A stretch of DNA of 64,000 nt from Paenibacillus sp. (GTDB taxonomy: Bacteria > Bacillota > Bacilli > Paenibacillales > Paenibacillaceae). The translations under genes were made by a program, and so were the position numbers. Within the stretch, counting starts at the first letter, position 1. Each line of letters starts with the position of its first letter. The stretch covers positions 1 through 64,000 of the forward strand of contig JAILZT010000018.1 of NCBI GenBank assembly GCA_023512345.1, written 5' to 3'. Shown here piece after piece: positions 34,802 through 43,924 of this stretch. The notes beneath the pieces are model-generated. The model was not told where the DNA came from. It saw nothing but the letters and a program-made list of their open reading frames with translations, and did no database searches.

Positions 34802-35329
34802 ATGATTAAGAAAAAATCCGTTTATGTTATGCCTTTTGCTGTGTTGCTGTTTCTTTCCCTAATAACAACGGCAAGCACAATTGGAACACGGGTCGATGCA
34901 GAGAGCAGCGTCAACACGCAATCCATCACAGTGTATATTGATAACATCCAATCCGACAACGGCAGCCTTTCCATCACAATTGATGAGATAGACTGGTATC
35001 AGGGATCTAGTGCAAATCAAATTTTTGCAGAGAGGGAACCTGAAGCTTATGCAGAAATTGGCGGAGTGCCGGATGATTATTATATTGTAAACGACAGTGA
35101 TATTTTAACGAATTATAAAGTGGCAGATAACGCTTCTGTTAAAATGCAGATTTATGACCATACCGGCAACATTGAAGATTTGGACATTATTTGGAATGAA
35201 GAAATTACTTTGCAGCAATTCATTGCACAATTCAACAAAACTGAACTCTTGGATTTAAGCCAATTCCCTTATCATGTTACCATTCAGGATGGTGTAATAA
35301 CCTCCATAGTGCAACAATACATTCCTTAA
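34802..35329 (+). CDS. Secreted protein of unknown function
   Basis: 175 residues. Signal peptide at about 1-30 (MIKKKSVYVMPFAVLLFLSLI, probable cleavage near VDAES). The mature part is acidic: TVYIDNIQSDNGSLSITIDEIDWYQG, then EREPEAYAEIGGVPDDYYIVNDSDILTNYKV. AAGGGGGAG precedes the ATG, so translation looks strong. I do not recognise a family. The DDYYIVN-D motif with the IDEIDWY strand suggests a small beta-rich domain. It stands alone between the reductase and the germination operon. Confidence 0.85.
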   Translation: MIKKKSVYVMPFAVLLFLSLITTASTIGTRVDAESSVNTQSITVYIDNIQSDNGSLSITIDEIDWYQGSSANQIFAEREPEAYAEIGGVPDDYYIVNDSDILTNYKVADNASVKMQIYDHTGNIEDLDIIWNEEITLQQFIAQFNKTELLDLSQFPYHVTIQDGVITSIVQQYIP

Positions 35330-35398
35330 AAACTCAATTTTATAGTAAGCAAATCTAATGCACTCCTTAGAATAACATGGTGTTGACCCTCCTTGGAT

Positions 35399-35432
35399 CA
35401 ACCCTCGTATATTCTCAGGGGTGTATTTTTTA
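35399..35432 (+). terminator. Possible terminator after the secreted-protein gene
   Basis: ACCCT...AGGGGT short stem followed by GTATTTTTTAT, with a second small stem GTTGA/TCAAC just before it. Weak but well placed. Confidence 0.4.
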
Positions 35433-35507
35433 TGGAATTATCCGTATATTTCCCATTGAATAGGTAAACGTTATAGCTTAATCATGGATAATCAGGGGGT
35501 GAATTCC

Positions 35508-37124
35508 GTGCCAAAGAAATGGATCAAGGATGTTCTAAAACCTGCAAATAACCATAAAAAAGATAGCGTTAACTTAGAACAAGAGAAGTCTAAACCTATA
35601 ACCTCATCCTTAACTGACACCCTTTCCATGCTTCAATCAAACCTAGGGCAAAGCGCCGATTTTATCATTCGTGACTTTAAGGATAAACCTTCATCAGACA
35701 ATGTTCTGGCTGTTAGTTACATTGAAGGGTTAATCGATGCAAACCTACTTTCAGATCTTATGGAAGGTGTAATCCTTGAGCTAAGCTCAGAGGCTTCTTT
35801 CACTTCTGACTTTCAATCTTCAGCTGCTAGGTTAAAGAAAAAGCTCCCCTTAGGGAATATCCAGAAAATAACCTCTGAGAGGGAGCTGCTTCAAGCAATC
35901 CTTACCGGAAGTGCTGTTATTGTGATCGAGGGTGTTGAATACGCCCTGGATATCTCCATTTCCGGTGGGAACAGACGGTCTGTGCAGGAACCTACCTCCC
36001 AAACTGTGATTAGAGGTCCTAAAGAGGGATTTACTGAAAGTATTTCAACCAATGTTGCACTGATCAGACGAAAATTGCCCACACCTGAGCTAAAGTTTGA
36101 GACTCACTCTATTGGAAGTTATACCAAAACAAAAGTTATATTGGCTTACCTTGAAGGGATTGCCCCCCTTGAAGTGATTCTCGAAGTAAATAAGCGACTA
36201 AAAGCCATTGATACGGATAGCATACTAGAAAGTGGTTACATTGAAGAGTTCATCCAGGATGAACCGATTAGTCCATTTCCGACCATGTTAAACACAGAGC
36301 GTCCTGACACCGTCGCCGGAAGTCTCTTAGATGGACAAGTAGCCATTTTGGTAGATGGAACACCTTTTGTTCTGATCGCACCCGTTACCTTTTTTAACTT
36401 CTTTCAGTCCAGTGAAGATTACTATCAACGTTATGATATTTCAACTTTTTTAAGAATTGTGCGGATAGTGTCCTTTCTAGTCGCCATGCTGCTTCCCTCC
36501 CTCTATATAGCTGTTACAACCTTCCAGCAGGAAATGCTGCCTACGACACTTTTAATATCTCTCGCCGCTCAAAGGGAGGGAATACCTTTTCCAGCATTAA
36601 TGGAGGCACTAGTTATGGAGTTAATTTTCGAGGTCATTCGCGAAGCGGGGGTTCGTATGCCCCGGGTCATCGGCCCGGCCATCTCCATCGTAGGTGCTTT
36701 GGTTATTGGTCAAGCAGCGGTGCAGGCCGGCCTAGTCTCGGGTGCTATGGTTATTGTGGTATCCTTTACAGCGATATCTAACTTTGTAATTCCATACTTT
36801 AATATGGCCTCCTCCGTCCGACTGATCCGATTTGCACTTATGATTTTGGCTGGAACACTCGGTTTATTCGGAATTCTGGCAGGACTTATTCCGATAATGG
36901 TTCATCTAGTCTCGCTTGAATCTTTTGGTGTGAGCTATTTCATGCCCTATGCTCCCTTCTATAAATCCAATATGAAGGATTTGCTCATTAGAGCTCCTTG
37001 GTGGGCAATGAAGACACGGCCCAACCAAAAATCAGGTAAAAATAAATGGAGACAAGCCGCGAATCAATATCCTGCCAGCACAGCCGAGAAAGAACGCCAG
37101 GATAAGTCCGATAATCAGAAATAA
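35508..37124 (+). CDS. Spore germinant receptor subunit A (GerA family)
   Basis: 538 residues. GerA-family protein: cytosolic N-terminal half (with FIIRDFKDKPSSDNVLAVSYIEGLID) and a membrane half with about five segments containing VGSLLDG-type and FPALMEALVMELIFEVIREAGVRMPRVIGPAISIVGALVIGQ landmarks. A subunit of the inner-membrane complex that senses nutrients in spores. The GTG at 35508 has GGGGGTGA seven bases upstream; an in-frame ATG at 35484 lacks a ribosome-binding site. First gene of an A-C-B operon; the specific germinant is unknown. Confidence 0.95.
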   Translation: MPKKWIKDVLKPANNHKKDSVNLEQEKSKPITSSLTDTLSMLQSNLGQSADFIIRDFKDKPSSDNVLAVSYIEGLIDANLLSDLMEGVILELSSEASFTSDFQSSAARLKKKLPLGNIQKITSERELLQAILTGSAVIVIEGVEYALDISISGGNRRSVQEPTSQTVIRGPKEGFTESISTNVALIRRKLPTPELKFETHSIGSYTKTKVILAYLEGIAPLEVILEVNKRLKAIDTDSILESGYIEEFIQDEPISPFPTMLNTERPDTVAGSLLDGQVAILVDGTPFVLIAPVTFFNFFQSSEDYYQRYDISTFLRIVRIVSFLVAMLLPSLYIAVTTFQQEMLPTTLLISLAAQREGIPFPALMEALVMELIFEVIREAGVRMPRVIGPAISIVGALVIGQAAVQAGLVSGAMVIVVSFTAISNFVIPYFNMASSVRLIRFALMILAGTLGLFGILAGLIPIMVHLVSLESFGVSYFMPYAPFYKSNMKDLLIRAPWWAMKTRPNQKSGKNKWRQAANQYPASTAEKERQDKSDNQK

Positions 37125-37136
37125 GGAGAGATAACC

Positions 37137-38360
37137 ATGCGCCGATTATGGATCATTTCTATACTGTTAGTTATAAATTTATTACTCTCCGGTTGCGGAA
37201 ATCGAACCGAATTGAACGAATTGGGGATCACATCGGCAACGGGTATGGATAAAAAAGGCGGCAAGTGGATCGTCACTTATCAGGTTATTATACCGTCGGC
37301 CATGACCTTCGGTGCAGGTGGATCCAGCGGCGGGGGCGGCTCTCAATCTGCTGTGCACACCTTTTCTACGGAAGGAAGCACAATAAGAGAGGCCGTAGAT
37401 GTCAGTAATTTGGAGAATCCGCGCAAGCTGTATTTTGCCCATAACAATATAGTCTTCATAGGAAAACAAGCTGCAGAAGAAGGAATAGCGGATATTTTGG
37501 ATACCTACTTCGCGATCTCCGAAGCACGAGAAACGGTTAAAATTATAATTGCTGATGGGGAAGCGCGTGATCTATTAGAAATGCTTGTACCGCCTGAAAA
37601 GATTCCCGGTCACGCGTTAACGCAAATTTTGGTAAAGGATGATCAATTGGGATCATTTTTTCCTTCCGTATCGATGTTTGAAGTAGCGATGAATATTACT
37701 TCAGAGAGTGGTGCTGTAGGAATACCGGAAATTTCTGTGGTGGGTACTGACGGTGAGAAGCTAAAATCCAATGACATTTTCACACAAACTTCAACGAAAT
37801 CTAAATTAAAATTGTCAGGTTTAAGTGTCTTTAAAGGCGATAAAAGAGTTAGCTCATTAAACCGGAAGGAGAGCTTGGGGGTAACTTGGCTAAACAATAA
37901 AATGGAAAAAAGCACGATTTCATTTAAAGATGAACCATCAGCAAAGGGTCTAGAAGCATATACGGCTTTTAGAATCCTTCACTCCAAAGTTAAATCTACC
38001 CCCGTTAAGGGTTCCTCACATTACACCTTAAAAGTAAAGGCTGAGGTATCCGGTGAGATGGTGGAAGCCTCTAACAAGAAGAATCTTACTAATTCTAAGG
38101 GAATAGACAAATTGGAATACCAGATAGAAAAGATTATAGAGTCACAAATACTGGACGGCTGGAATTCCGTACAGAAAGAAAAAACGGATTTGATCAACAT
38201 CGGAAATAAAATCCACCGAATATATCCGAAAGATTGGAAAAAAATAAAGAATACTTGGCCTGATGATATGGCCAAAATGGATATCATTGTAGAGGTCAAA
38301 GCTGAAATTAAACGCCCAGGACTATTTCAAAACTCTTACAAAAAGCTGTTAGGGCCTTAA
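37137..38360 (+). CDS. Spore germinant receptor subunit C lipoprotein (Ger(x)C)
   Basis: 407 residues. Lipoprotein signal ending LLSGC with the lipidated Cys at residue 20, then the family opening NRTELNELGITSATGMDKKGGKWIVTYQVI. The domain LYFAHNNIVFIGKQAAEEGIADILD and the C-terminal YPKDWKKIKNTWPDDMAKM are typical of GerC. A glycine/serine-rich insert (about residues 61-70) stands near the N-terminus. Lies on the outer face of the spore inner membrane as part of the receptor. Starts 12 bases after the A subunit, with AAGGAGAG upstream. Confidence 0.94.
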   Translation: MRRLWIISILLVINLLLSGCGNRTELNELGITSATGMDKKGGKWIVTYQVIIPSAMTFGAGGSSGGGGSQSAVHTFSTEGSTIREAVDVSNLENPRKLYFAHNNIVFIGKQAAEEGIADILDTYFAISEARETVKIIIADGEARDLLEMLVPPEKIPGHALTQILVKDDQLGSFFPSVSMFEVAMNITSESGAVGIPEISVVGTDGEKLKSNDIFTQTSTKSKLKLSGLSVFKGDKRVSSLNRKESLGVTWLNNKMEKSTISFKDEPSAKGLEAYTAFRILHSKVKSTPVKGSSHYTLKVKAEVSGEMVEASNKKNLTNSKGIDKLEYQIEKIIESQILDGWNSVQKEKTDLINIGNKIHRIYPKDWKKIKNTWPDDMAKMDIIVEVKAEIKRPGLFQNSYKKLLGP

Positions 38361-38414
38361 CCAAATCAGCCATTTAAATATGTAATATATGCAAAAGGGG
38401 GTGAATTGCATCTG

Positions 38415-39506
38415 ATGATCCAGAATAAAATAAGGGTGTCCGAATTGATCATATGTCTAACATTGTTTGAAGTTGGAAGCACTACCTTGTTTTTGATGGG
38501 TGCTGAAGCGAAGCAGGATGCTTGGATAGCTATGCTTATAGGGGCTTTCCTCGGCCTGTTCCTTCTCTTTCTACATTTGGCACTTCATAGGCAGGATCCC
38601 ACTCTGGATTTATTTCGATTATTTCGCCGTTACATGGGTAAATATTTAGGTACTCTTATGAACCTTTTATTTATTGGATATTTTACTTATGAGAGTTCAA
38701 GAAATTTACGCGATTTTGGTGAACTAACGGTAATGACTTTGCTAAATCAAACTTCAATCTGGATTATAATGCTAATCACACTGCTGGTAATAGCTAATAC
38801 AACCCGCTATGAGCCAAGAGTATTTTTCTTAACATGCATGCTTCTTTTTCCCGTAGTCGTAACGGGCTATCTTGTGATCGCTATATTTATTCCGGCTACG
38901 GGTCTTATTCATTTCCAATTCATGCTTCCTATGTTGGAGAATGGGATAAAACCCGCTTTAAATGCAGCTATACCGGAAATTGTCACCTTTCCTTTTGGAC
39001 AAACCGTGTTATTTCTTGTTTTTTACCCTATGACTACAAAGGGACGCAACCTTCCCAGGGCGGTAATTATTGCCTACATTTCGGTCGCCCTCTTTTTGAC
39101 TGGATTCAATCAGATGAGTATTTATGTTTTGGGACCTGTACTTGCAGCTAATCTCACATTGCCGCTTCTTGAAACCGTACAATTGATTCAATTACCAGAG
39201 GTATTTGAGAGAATGGATGCTCTTTTTATCTTAGTCCTCTTTTTGGGGTTAGGCATCAAATTGAATGCCTTTTATATTGGTGCTGTGATAGGTCTGGAAA
39301 GGATTACAGGAATAAGCCATAAAAAATGGGTGCTTCCTATAGGAGGTGTGATCTTCGCACTAGCCTTTCTATCTCCCACTTATACTCATCATATCGAAGT
39401 CGGTCGAGGCGACGCGGTTAAGTATTGGTGGCCTTTCTTTCAATTTGTCCTCCCTTTGTTGCTTTTCATTGTCGTCCTCATTCGGAAGCGTAAGAAGAAA
39501 GCCTAG
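38415..39506 (+). CDS. Spore germinant receptor subunit B (GerB/endospore permease)
   Basis: 363 residues with about ten membrane segments, APC-superfamily type. It starts MIQNKIRVSELIICLTLFEVGS and carries the family features YESSRNLRDFGELTVMTLLNQT and IPEIVTFPFGQTVLFLVFYP. The B subunit is thought to bind the germinant. The ATG at 38415 has AGGGGGTGA ten bases upstream; an in-frame TTG at 38406 is too close to it. Last gene of the receptor operon. No D subunit is seen. Confidence 0.94.
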   Translation: MIQNKIRVSELIICLTLFEVGSTTLFLMGAEAKQDAWIAMLIGAFLGLFLLFLHLALHRQDPTLDLFRLFRRYMGKYLGTLMNLLFIGYFTYESSRNLRDFGELTVMTLLNQTSIWIIMLITLLVIANTTRYEPRVFFLTCMLLFPVVVTGYLVIAIFIPATGLIHFQFMLPMLENGIKPALNAAIPEIVTFPFGQTVLFLVFYPMTTKGRNLPRAVIIAYISVALFLTGFNQMSIYVLGPVLAANLTLPLLETVQLIQLPEVFERMDALFILVLFLGLGIKLNAFYIGAVIGLERITGISHKKWVLPIGGVIFALAFLSPTYTHHIEVGRGDAVKYWWPFFQFVLPLLLFIVVLIRKRKKKA

Positions 39507-39529
39507 TTTCTGGCGATCAACTCAAAAAA

Positions 39530-39562
39530 ACCGCACATCGGTTAGTCGCCGATGTACGGTCT
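39530..39562. terminator. Terminator between gerB and the arabinan operon
   Basis: Arms ACCGCACATCGG/CCGATGTACGGT with one mismatch and a 7-base loop, between convergent operons. The minus side continues TTTTTTT, the plus side TCTTCTTT, so it mainly ends the arabinan transcript. Confidence 0.88.
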
Positions 39563-39586
39563 TCTTTAATTTATATCGTAATCCTT

Positions 39587-40558
39587 CTATTCTTCTACGC
39601 CTTCATCCGGTACTGGAAAGCCAAAATTCGGTGTACCGTTCAAATTCCAAGTAAATACCTGAGCCCGTGTATGACGATTTGGATCGTATAGAGGATCTCC
39701 CACGATTTCCGTATAATTTCTTGCATGATAAATAATAATGTCCTCACTATCATCTTCAGAACGTGTGAAGCTATTATGACCAGGTCCAAATTGGCCAGTT
39801 GTCACATTGCTCTGAAATACCGGCACACTGGATTTGGACCAGGAAGCTGGATCCAGCAAATCACTATCTGCGGGTGCTGATAACAGCCCCATGCAGTAGT
39901 TATGATCTGTGGCACTAGCGGAGTAGCTAATAAAAACAGTTCCGTTGCGTACCAATACAGCAGCGCCTTCATTCACCTTAAATCCGATGATCTCCCATTC
40001 CAGATCCGGCATGGAAATCATCACTTGCGGCCCCTTTATCGTCCAGGGATTCTCAAGTTCGGCAATGTACAGATTAGAATTACCGTCAATTGACGGGTCT
40101 TTCTGTGCCCATACCAAGTAAGATACTCCATTATGATCAAACCTTGTGGCATCTAGAGAAAAGGACTCCCAATCCGTATGAATTTGACCCTTTTCTACCC
40201 ATGTGCCTTCAAGAGGATTGTCGGCTTCGTTCTCCAGGACGAACATACGATGGTCAAATATGCCCTCTATCGTCTCTGAAGTGTGTGCTGCAGCAAAATA
40301 GATATACCATTTGCCGCCACTGAAATGAATCTCCGGTGCCCATATGTTAGCGCTCATAAGTCCGCTATCATATTTCTTCCAGATGGTGAGGGGTTCTGCC
40401 TTGCTTAAATCATTGATGGTCTTTGACCTTCTAAGTTCTAACCGGTCATATTCCGGTACAGATGCAGTGAAATAGTACCAGCCATCTGTATGTTTATACA
40501 CCCATGGATCAGCCCGTTGCTCCACCAACGGGTTAAGATACTCTTTATTAGTATTCAT
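39587..40558 (-). CDS. GH43 glycosidase, probable alpha-L-arabinofuranosidase, intracellular
   Basis: 323 residues, no signal peptide. Five-bladed propeller of GH43: nucleophile-side Asp in EQRADPWVYKHTDGWYYFTAS, the pKa-modulating Asp in SLDATRFDHNGVSYLVWAQ, and a general-acid Glu in KVNEGAAVLVRNG. GQFGPGHNSF supplies the metal-site His. Acts on arabinose or xylose side chains or oligosaccharides; the operon suggests arabino-oligosaccharides. Last gene of the operon, AAAGGAG before the ATG. Confidence 0.88.
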   Translation of the reverse strand: MNTNKEYLNPLVEQRADPWVYKHTDGWYYFTASVPEYDRLELRRSKTINDLSKAEPLTIWKKYDSGLMSANIWAPEIHFSGGKWYIYFAAAHTSETIEGIFDHRMFVLENEADNPLEGTWVEKGQIHTDWESFSLDATRFDHNGVSYLVWAQKDPSIDGNSNLYIAELENPWTIKGPQVMISMPDLEWEIIGFKVNEGAAVLVRNGTVFISYSASATDHNYCMGLLSAPADSDLLDPASWSKSSVPVFQSNVTTGQFGPGHNSFTRSEDDSEDIIIYHARNYTEIVGDPLYDPNRHTRAQVFTWNLNGTPNFGFPVPDEGVEE

Positions 40559-40664
40559 ATTGTTTCTCCTTTAATCTAGTCTCTGACTTACCTTCTTTGG
40601 TAATGTCCTGGACTTTATTCCTATCCAAATTAAACGGAACTGTTAAATGAGTCACTCCAACAAC

Positions 40665-42005
40665 TCACTTTTTACCCCAAATGGAAACTCCGATTTCATT
40701 GAGGCCGGTAAATACAAGAGTCTGCTTGTTCTTTTCCCAATCCCATGAAGGAATCAATTGTACCTTTTCTGTACGTCCATCTCCTTCGAGAATGTCGCTC
40801 CAAATCAAGGTTAAGGTTCTTTTCCCATCAAAGCTCCACTGCCCGACTCCATATTCGCCTTCTAGGCTGCCGTTATCTCTAATCGTAATTGACGATGATT
40901 GAACCTGACCATCCACTGACGGTTTCATTACGATCCGCTCCCACGACCCCGAAATAAGGGAAGCCGGAATATCCTGTTCGATTTCTCCTGCATAACGTTC
41001 CGGTGAAACCACAGGCCATCCATCTTCTGTCCATACTATTTTGCGGACATGGAGATAGGACCAGTGCTTATCGAGCTCGCCCCGTGCATGATGGACCATA
41101 TAATACGTACCGTCATCATTTAACACAGAGTTATGTCCTGGAGCAATCCATCCTGGATCTTCACCAAATCGATAACCACCGAGAATCTTTGTACCGACGT
41201 CATACTGTGGCAAATACTCTATATCGCTTAGATCCCGCCCATTATAATCCACATAAGGTCCGCTGATTGAGTCTGAACGGGCTACCCGAACGTTATAATC
41301 CTCGAACAATGAATCATAGGATACGAAAAGGTAGTACTTCTTGAATTGTTCGTTGTATACAATATACGGGCCTTCAACAGCACCGTCTTCCGTAACCATG
41401 TCACGCTTAGCAATTAGCTTTCCGAAGCCTTCAACCTTTGGTTTGCCAGATTCAATATCCAGTTCAATAAGATGGATACCTCCAAAAAAAGAGCCATACA
41501 CCATCCAAAGTCGTCCTTCTACATCCGTTAACACATTGGCATCAATTGCATTTAAGTGATCTTCTGCCCGAGTCTTGATCACAACGCCTTCATCAGTCCA
41601 AGGTCCTTCAATAGAAGTCGCAGTTTGCAAACCAATCAGAGATTGTCTGCTGCCAAATGTAGAGGCTGAATAATACATTCGGTACTGATTACCATGCTTA
41701 ACCACATCCGGAGCCCATAGATTAATGGATTCTGCCCAATCTTTAGCTACCTGTGGAATTCCCGGCAGAGCATAATGAACCCATTCCCAATGAATCAGAT
41801 CTTGAGATTTACGGACCATGACTCCGGGGGTAAGCTCCCCACCGACCTTCACATCCGTAGAAAATACATAATAACCTTGATCCGTTTTTATAATCCCGGG
41901 ATCATGCGCGTTATTAAGGGTCCAATCTGCTTCAATATGAAGAGCGGCCTCATCATACATAGTGAATTCTCCAGGAGAATCCGGATAGATTGGTAACATA
42001 ACCAT
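40665..42005 (-). CDS. GH43 glycosidase with C-terminal beta domain, probable arabinan-degrading
   Basis: 446 residues, no signal peptide. The propeller has NNAHDPGIIKTDQGYYVFSTD (catalytic Asp), DHLNAIDANVLTDVEGRLWMVYGSFFGGIHL (modulating Asp) and EDGAVEGPYIVYNEQFKKYYLF (acid Glu), plus APGHNSVLNDDG with the calcium-site His. This is the pattern of endo-alpha-1,5-L-arabinanases. About residues 345-446 form an extra beta-rich domain (SGSWERIVMKPS to NEIGVSIWGKK) also found in the extended arabinanases. Being cytoplasmic, it would cut imported oligosaccharides. Confidence 0.88.
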   Translation of the reverse strand: MVMLPIYPDSPGEFTMYDEAALHIEADWTLNNAHDPGIIKTDQGYYVFSTDVKVGGELTPGVMVRKSQDLIHWEWVHYALPGIPQVAKDWAESINLWAPDVVKHGNQYRMYYSASTFGSRQSLIGLQTATSIEGPWTDEGVVIKTRAEDHLNAIDANVLTDVEGRLWMVYGSFFGGIHLIELDIESGKPKVEGFGKLIAKRDMVTEDGAVEGPYIVYNEQFKKYYLFVSYDSLFEDYNVRVARSDSISGPYVDYNGRDLSDIEYLPQYDVGTKILGGYRFGEDPGWIAPGHNSVLNDDGTYYMVHHARGELDKHWSYLHVRKIVWTEDGWPVVSPERYAGEIEQDIPASLISGSWERIVMKPSVDGQVQSSSITIRDNGSLEGEYGVGQWSFDGKRTLTLIWSDILEGDGRTEKVQLIPSWDWEKNKQTLVFTGLNEIGVSIWGKK

Positions 42006-42062
42006 TCGAGTCCCTCCAATAGTTGAAATAACGTCCCTGAAGACTCTACAACACTTGCCTTT

Positions 42063-42914
42063 TTACCCTTTAACTCCAGAGATCGCTACGGATTCAATGA
42101 TTTGTTTCTGGAAGACCAAGAAGGTAATAAGCATCGGCAGCAATGCAATAATTGAAGCAGCCATGATAAGCGGATAATCCGTCTGGATCGCATAAGTTGC
42201 ATTAAAGTTAGCAATTACTAGTTGCAGTGTCTGTTTTTCAGGTGAATTCAGGTAAATAATCGGTCCGAGGTAATCATTCCAGATTCCCATAAACCACAGA
42301 ATCAATTGTGCGGCAACCGCAGGCTTGATAAGCGGGAAGGTAATCGAACTATACAGCCTGAAGTAAGAACTGCCATCAATTTTGGCGGCTTCTATAATTG
42401 CATTAGGAACACTGCTCAAGTACTGACGAAGGAAGAATATCATAACGATATTTCCGAACAGCCCCGGTACAATCAACGGCAGCAAGGTGTCTATCCAACC
42501 CATTTGGGAGAACATGAAGAATTGTGGAATCATAACCGCAGGGTAAGGAATCATCAAGGATGATAGCATAAGCAGGAAAATCTTATTTTTACCTGGGAAT
42601 CTGAGCTTTGCAAAAGCAAATGCCGCTAAACTGGATGTAAAAGTACCCACTACAGTTACAGATAATGCGATAATCAAGCTGTTCTTAACCCCGCTAAGCA
42701 AAGGACCTGCTTCCCAGATTTCTTTGTATTTGGCGAAATTAAAAGGACTAGGAATCCATACAGGTGGTAAAGCAAATACATCCTGTTTATCTTTAAGCGA
42801 TGTAGATAGCATCCATAACAAGGGTCCTATCATAAACACAGCACCAATTAGCAGCACAATGAATATGATTGTATTTGTGATATTTCTTCTACTCGAATGG
42901 GACATATTATTCAT
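42063..42914 (-). CDS. Sugar ABC transporter permease, MalG/AraQ type
   Basis: 283 residues with six membrane segments. The EAA loop reads VPNAIIEAAKIDGSSYFRLYSSITFPLIKPA, which contacts the ATPase. Second permease of a CUT1 importer; the ATPase gene is absent here, as usual for CUT1 systems sharing MsmX. GGAGG precedes the ATG. Gene order (binding protein, MalF-like, MalG-like) and the GH43 genes match AraNPQ, which imports arabino-oligosaccharides in B. subtilis. Confidence 0.93.
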   Translation of the reverse strand: MNNMSHSSRRNITNTIIFIVLLIGAVFMIGPLLWMLSTSLKDKQDVFALPPVWIPSPFNFAKYKEIWEAGPLLSGVKNSLIIALSVTVVGTFTSSLAAFAFAKLRFPGKNKIFLLMLSSLMIPYPAVMIPQFFMFSQMGWIDTLLPLIVPGLFGNIVMIFFLRQYLSSVPNAIIEAAKIDGSSYFRLYSSITFPLIKPAVAAQLILWFMGIWNDYLGPIIYLNSPEKQTLQLVIANFNATYAIQTDYPLIMAASIIALLPMLITFLVFQKQIIESVAISGVKG

Positions 42915-42932
42915 CTTCGCTCCTCCCTCATA

Positions 42933-43820
42933 TCAATCGACATCGAACGACGATTTCTCATTCATTCTGAATTGGATAAGAGTCACGACAAATATGAAAC
43001 CGCCGAGTACTACTGCCATAGCAGAAGCGTAACCCATTTGGAAATTGGCGAAAGCCTTCTGCCAAATGTAGAACACCACGGAAGCTGAAGCATATTCCGG
43101 ACCACCTGTTGGGGTCATAATGTTCATCTCGGTAAAAATTTGCGATCCTCCGATAATATTGGTAACCACAATAAAGAAGGTAACAGGTCTAACCATCGGC
43201 CAGGTGATATGCCAGAATGATTTAAAGGCATTAGCCCCATCAAGCTCTGCTGCTTCATAGTAGGATCTTGAAACACTTTGAAGTGCAGCCAAGTACAAGA
43301 GCATTGTATAGCCTAGACCCTTCCAAATTGCCATAATAATAAGAGCCGGTTTAACCGTATACTTATTAGCCATCCAGTTAGGACCCTCAATACCGAATAG
43401 ATCTAAAAACTGGTTAACCAGTCCGTAGTCGCCGTTGTATGCCCAGTTCCACATAATCGAAACAGCAGCAAGGGAAGAAATTACTGGGACATAGTAAATT
43501 ACTCGAAAGGTTGTTGTACCCGGAATTTTCCGGTTTAAACCGAGTGCCAGCAGAAGCGCCAGCGTGATCCCGATTGGAATACCCAGCATCATGAACAACG
43601 TGTTAAAGGTTGCTTTGTGGAATAATTCATCCGTAAATAGATCCTTGTAATTATCAAGACCTATGAAATTCATCTGCCCTAAACCGTCCCAGTCCGTAAA
43701 CGAACCATAGATGGAATAAAACATAGGGTACAGTGTAAAGATCAGTAGACCTAATAAAGGAGCAAGAATAAACAAAAATCCGTATATTCTCTCTTTACGA
43801 TAGAGGTTGGACTTGGTCAT
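42933..43820 (-). CDS. Sugar ABC transporter permease, MalF/AraP type
   Basis: 295 residues with six membrane segments (first at about 12-35, GFLFILAPLLGLLIFTLYPM). EAA loop: VSRSYYEAAELDGANAFKSFWHITWPMVRP. The ATG at 43820 has GAGGTGA eight bases upstream; a GTG at 43832 overlaps that Shine-Dalgarno and is less likely. Forms the membrane channel with the following MalG-type protein and relies on an ATPase encoded elsewhere. Confidence 0.93.
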   Translation of the reverse strand: MTKSNLYRKERIYGFLFILAPLLGLLIFTLYPMFYSIYGSFTDWDGLGQMNFIGLDNYKDLFTDELFHKATFNTLFMMLGIPIGITLALLLALGLNRKIPGTTTFRVIYYVPVISSLAAVSIMWNWAYNGDYGLVNQFLDLFGIEGPNWMANKYTVKPALIIMAIWKGLGYTMLLYLAALQSVSRSYYEAAELDGANAFKSFWHITWPMVRPVTFFIVVTNIIGGSQIFTEMNIMTPTGGPEYASASVVFYIWQKAFANFQMGYASAMAVVLGGFIFVVTLIQFRMNEKSSFDVD

Positions 43821-43924
43821 TATTTCATTCACCTCAGATTCTGATATCAGAATGAAAATGATGTTAGGCTGATGTAATCAGCAGCTAACATCATTTCACC
43901 CTGGTTTAGAGAAAAACTCTTAGC

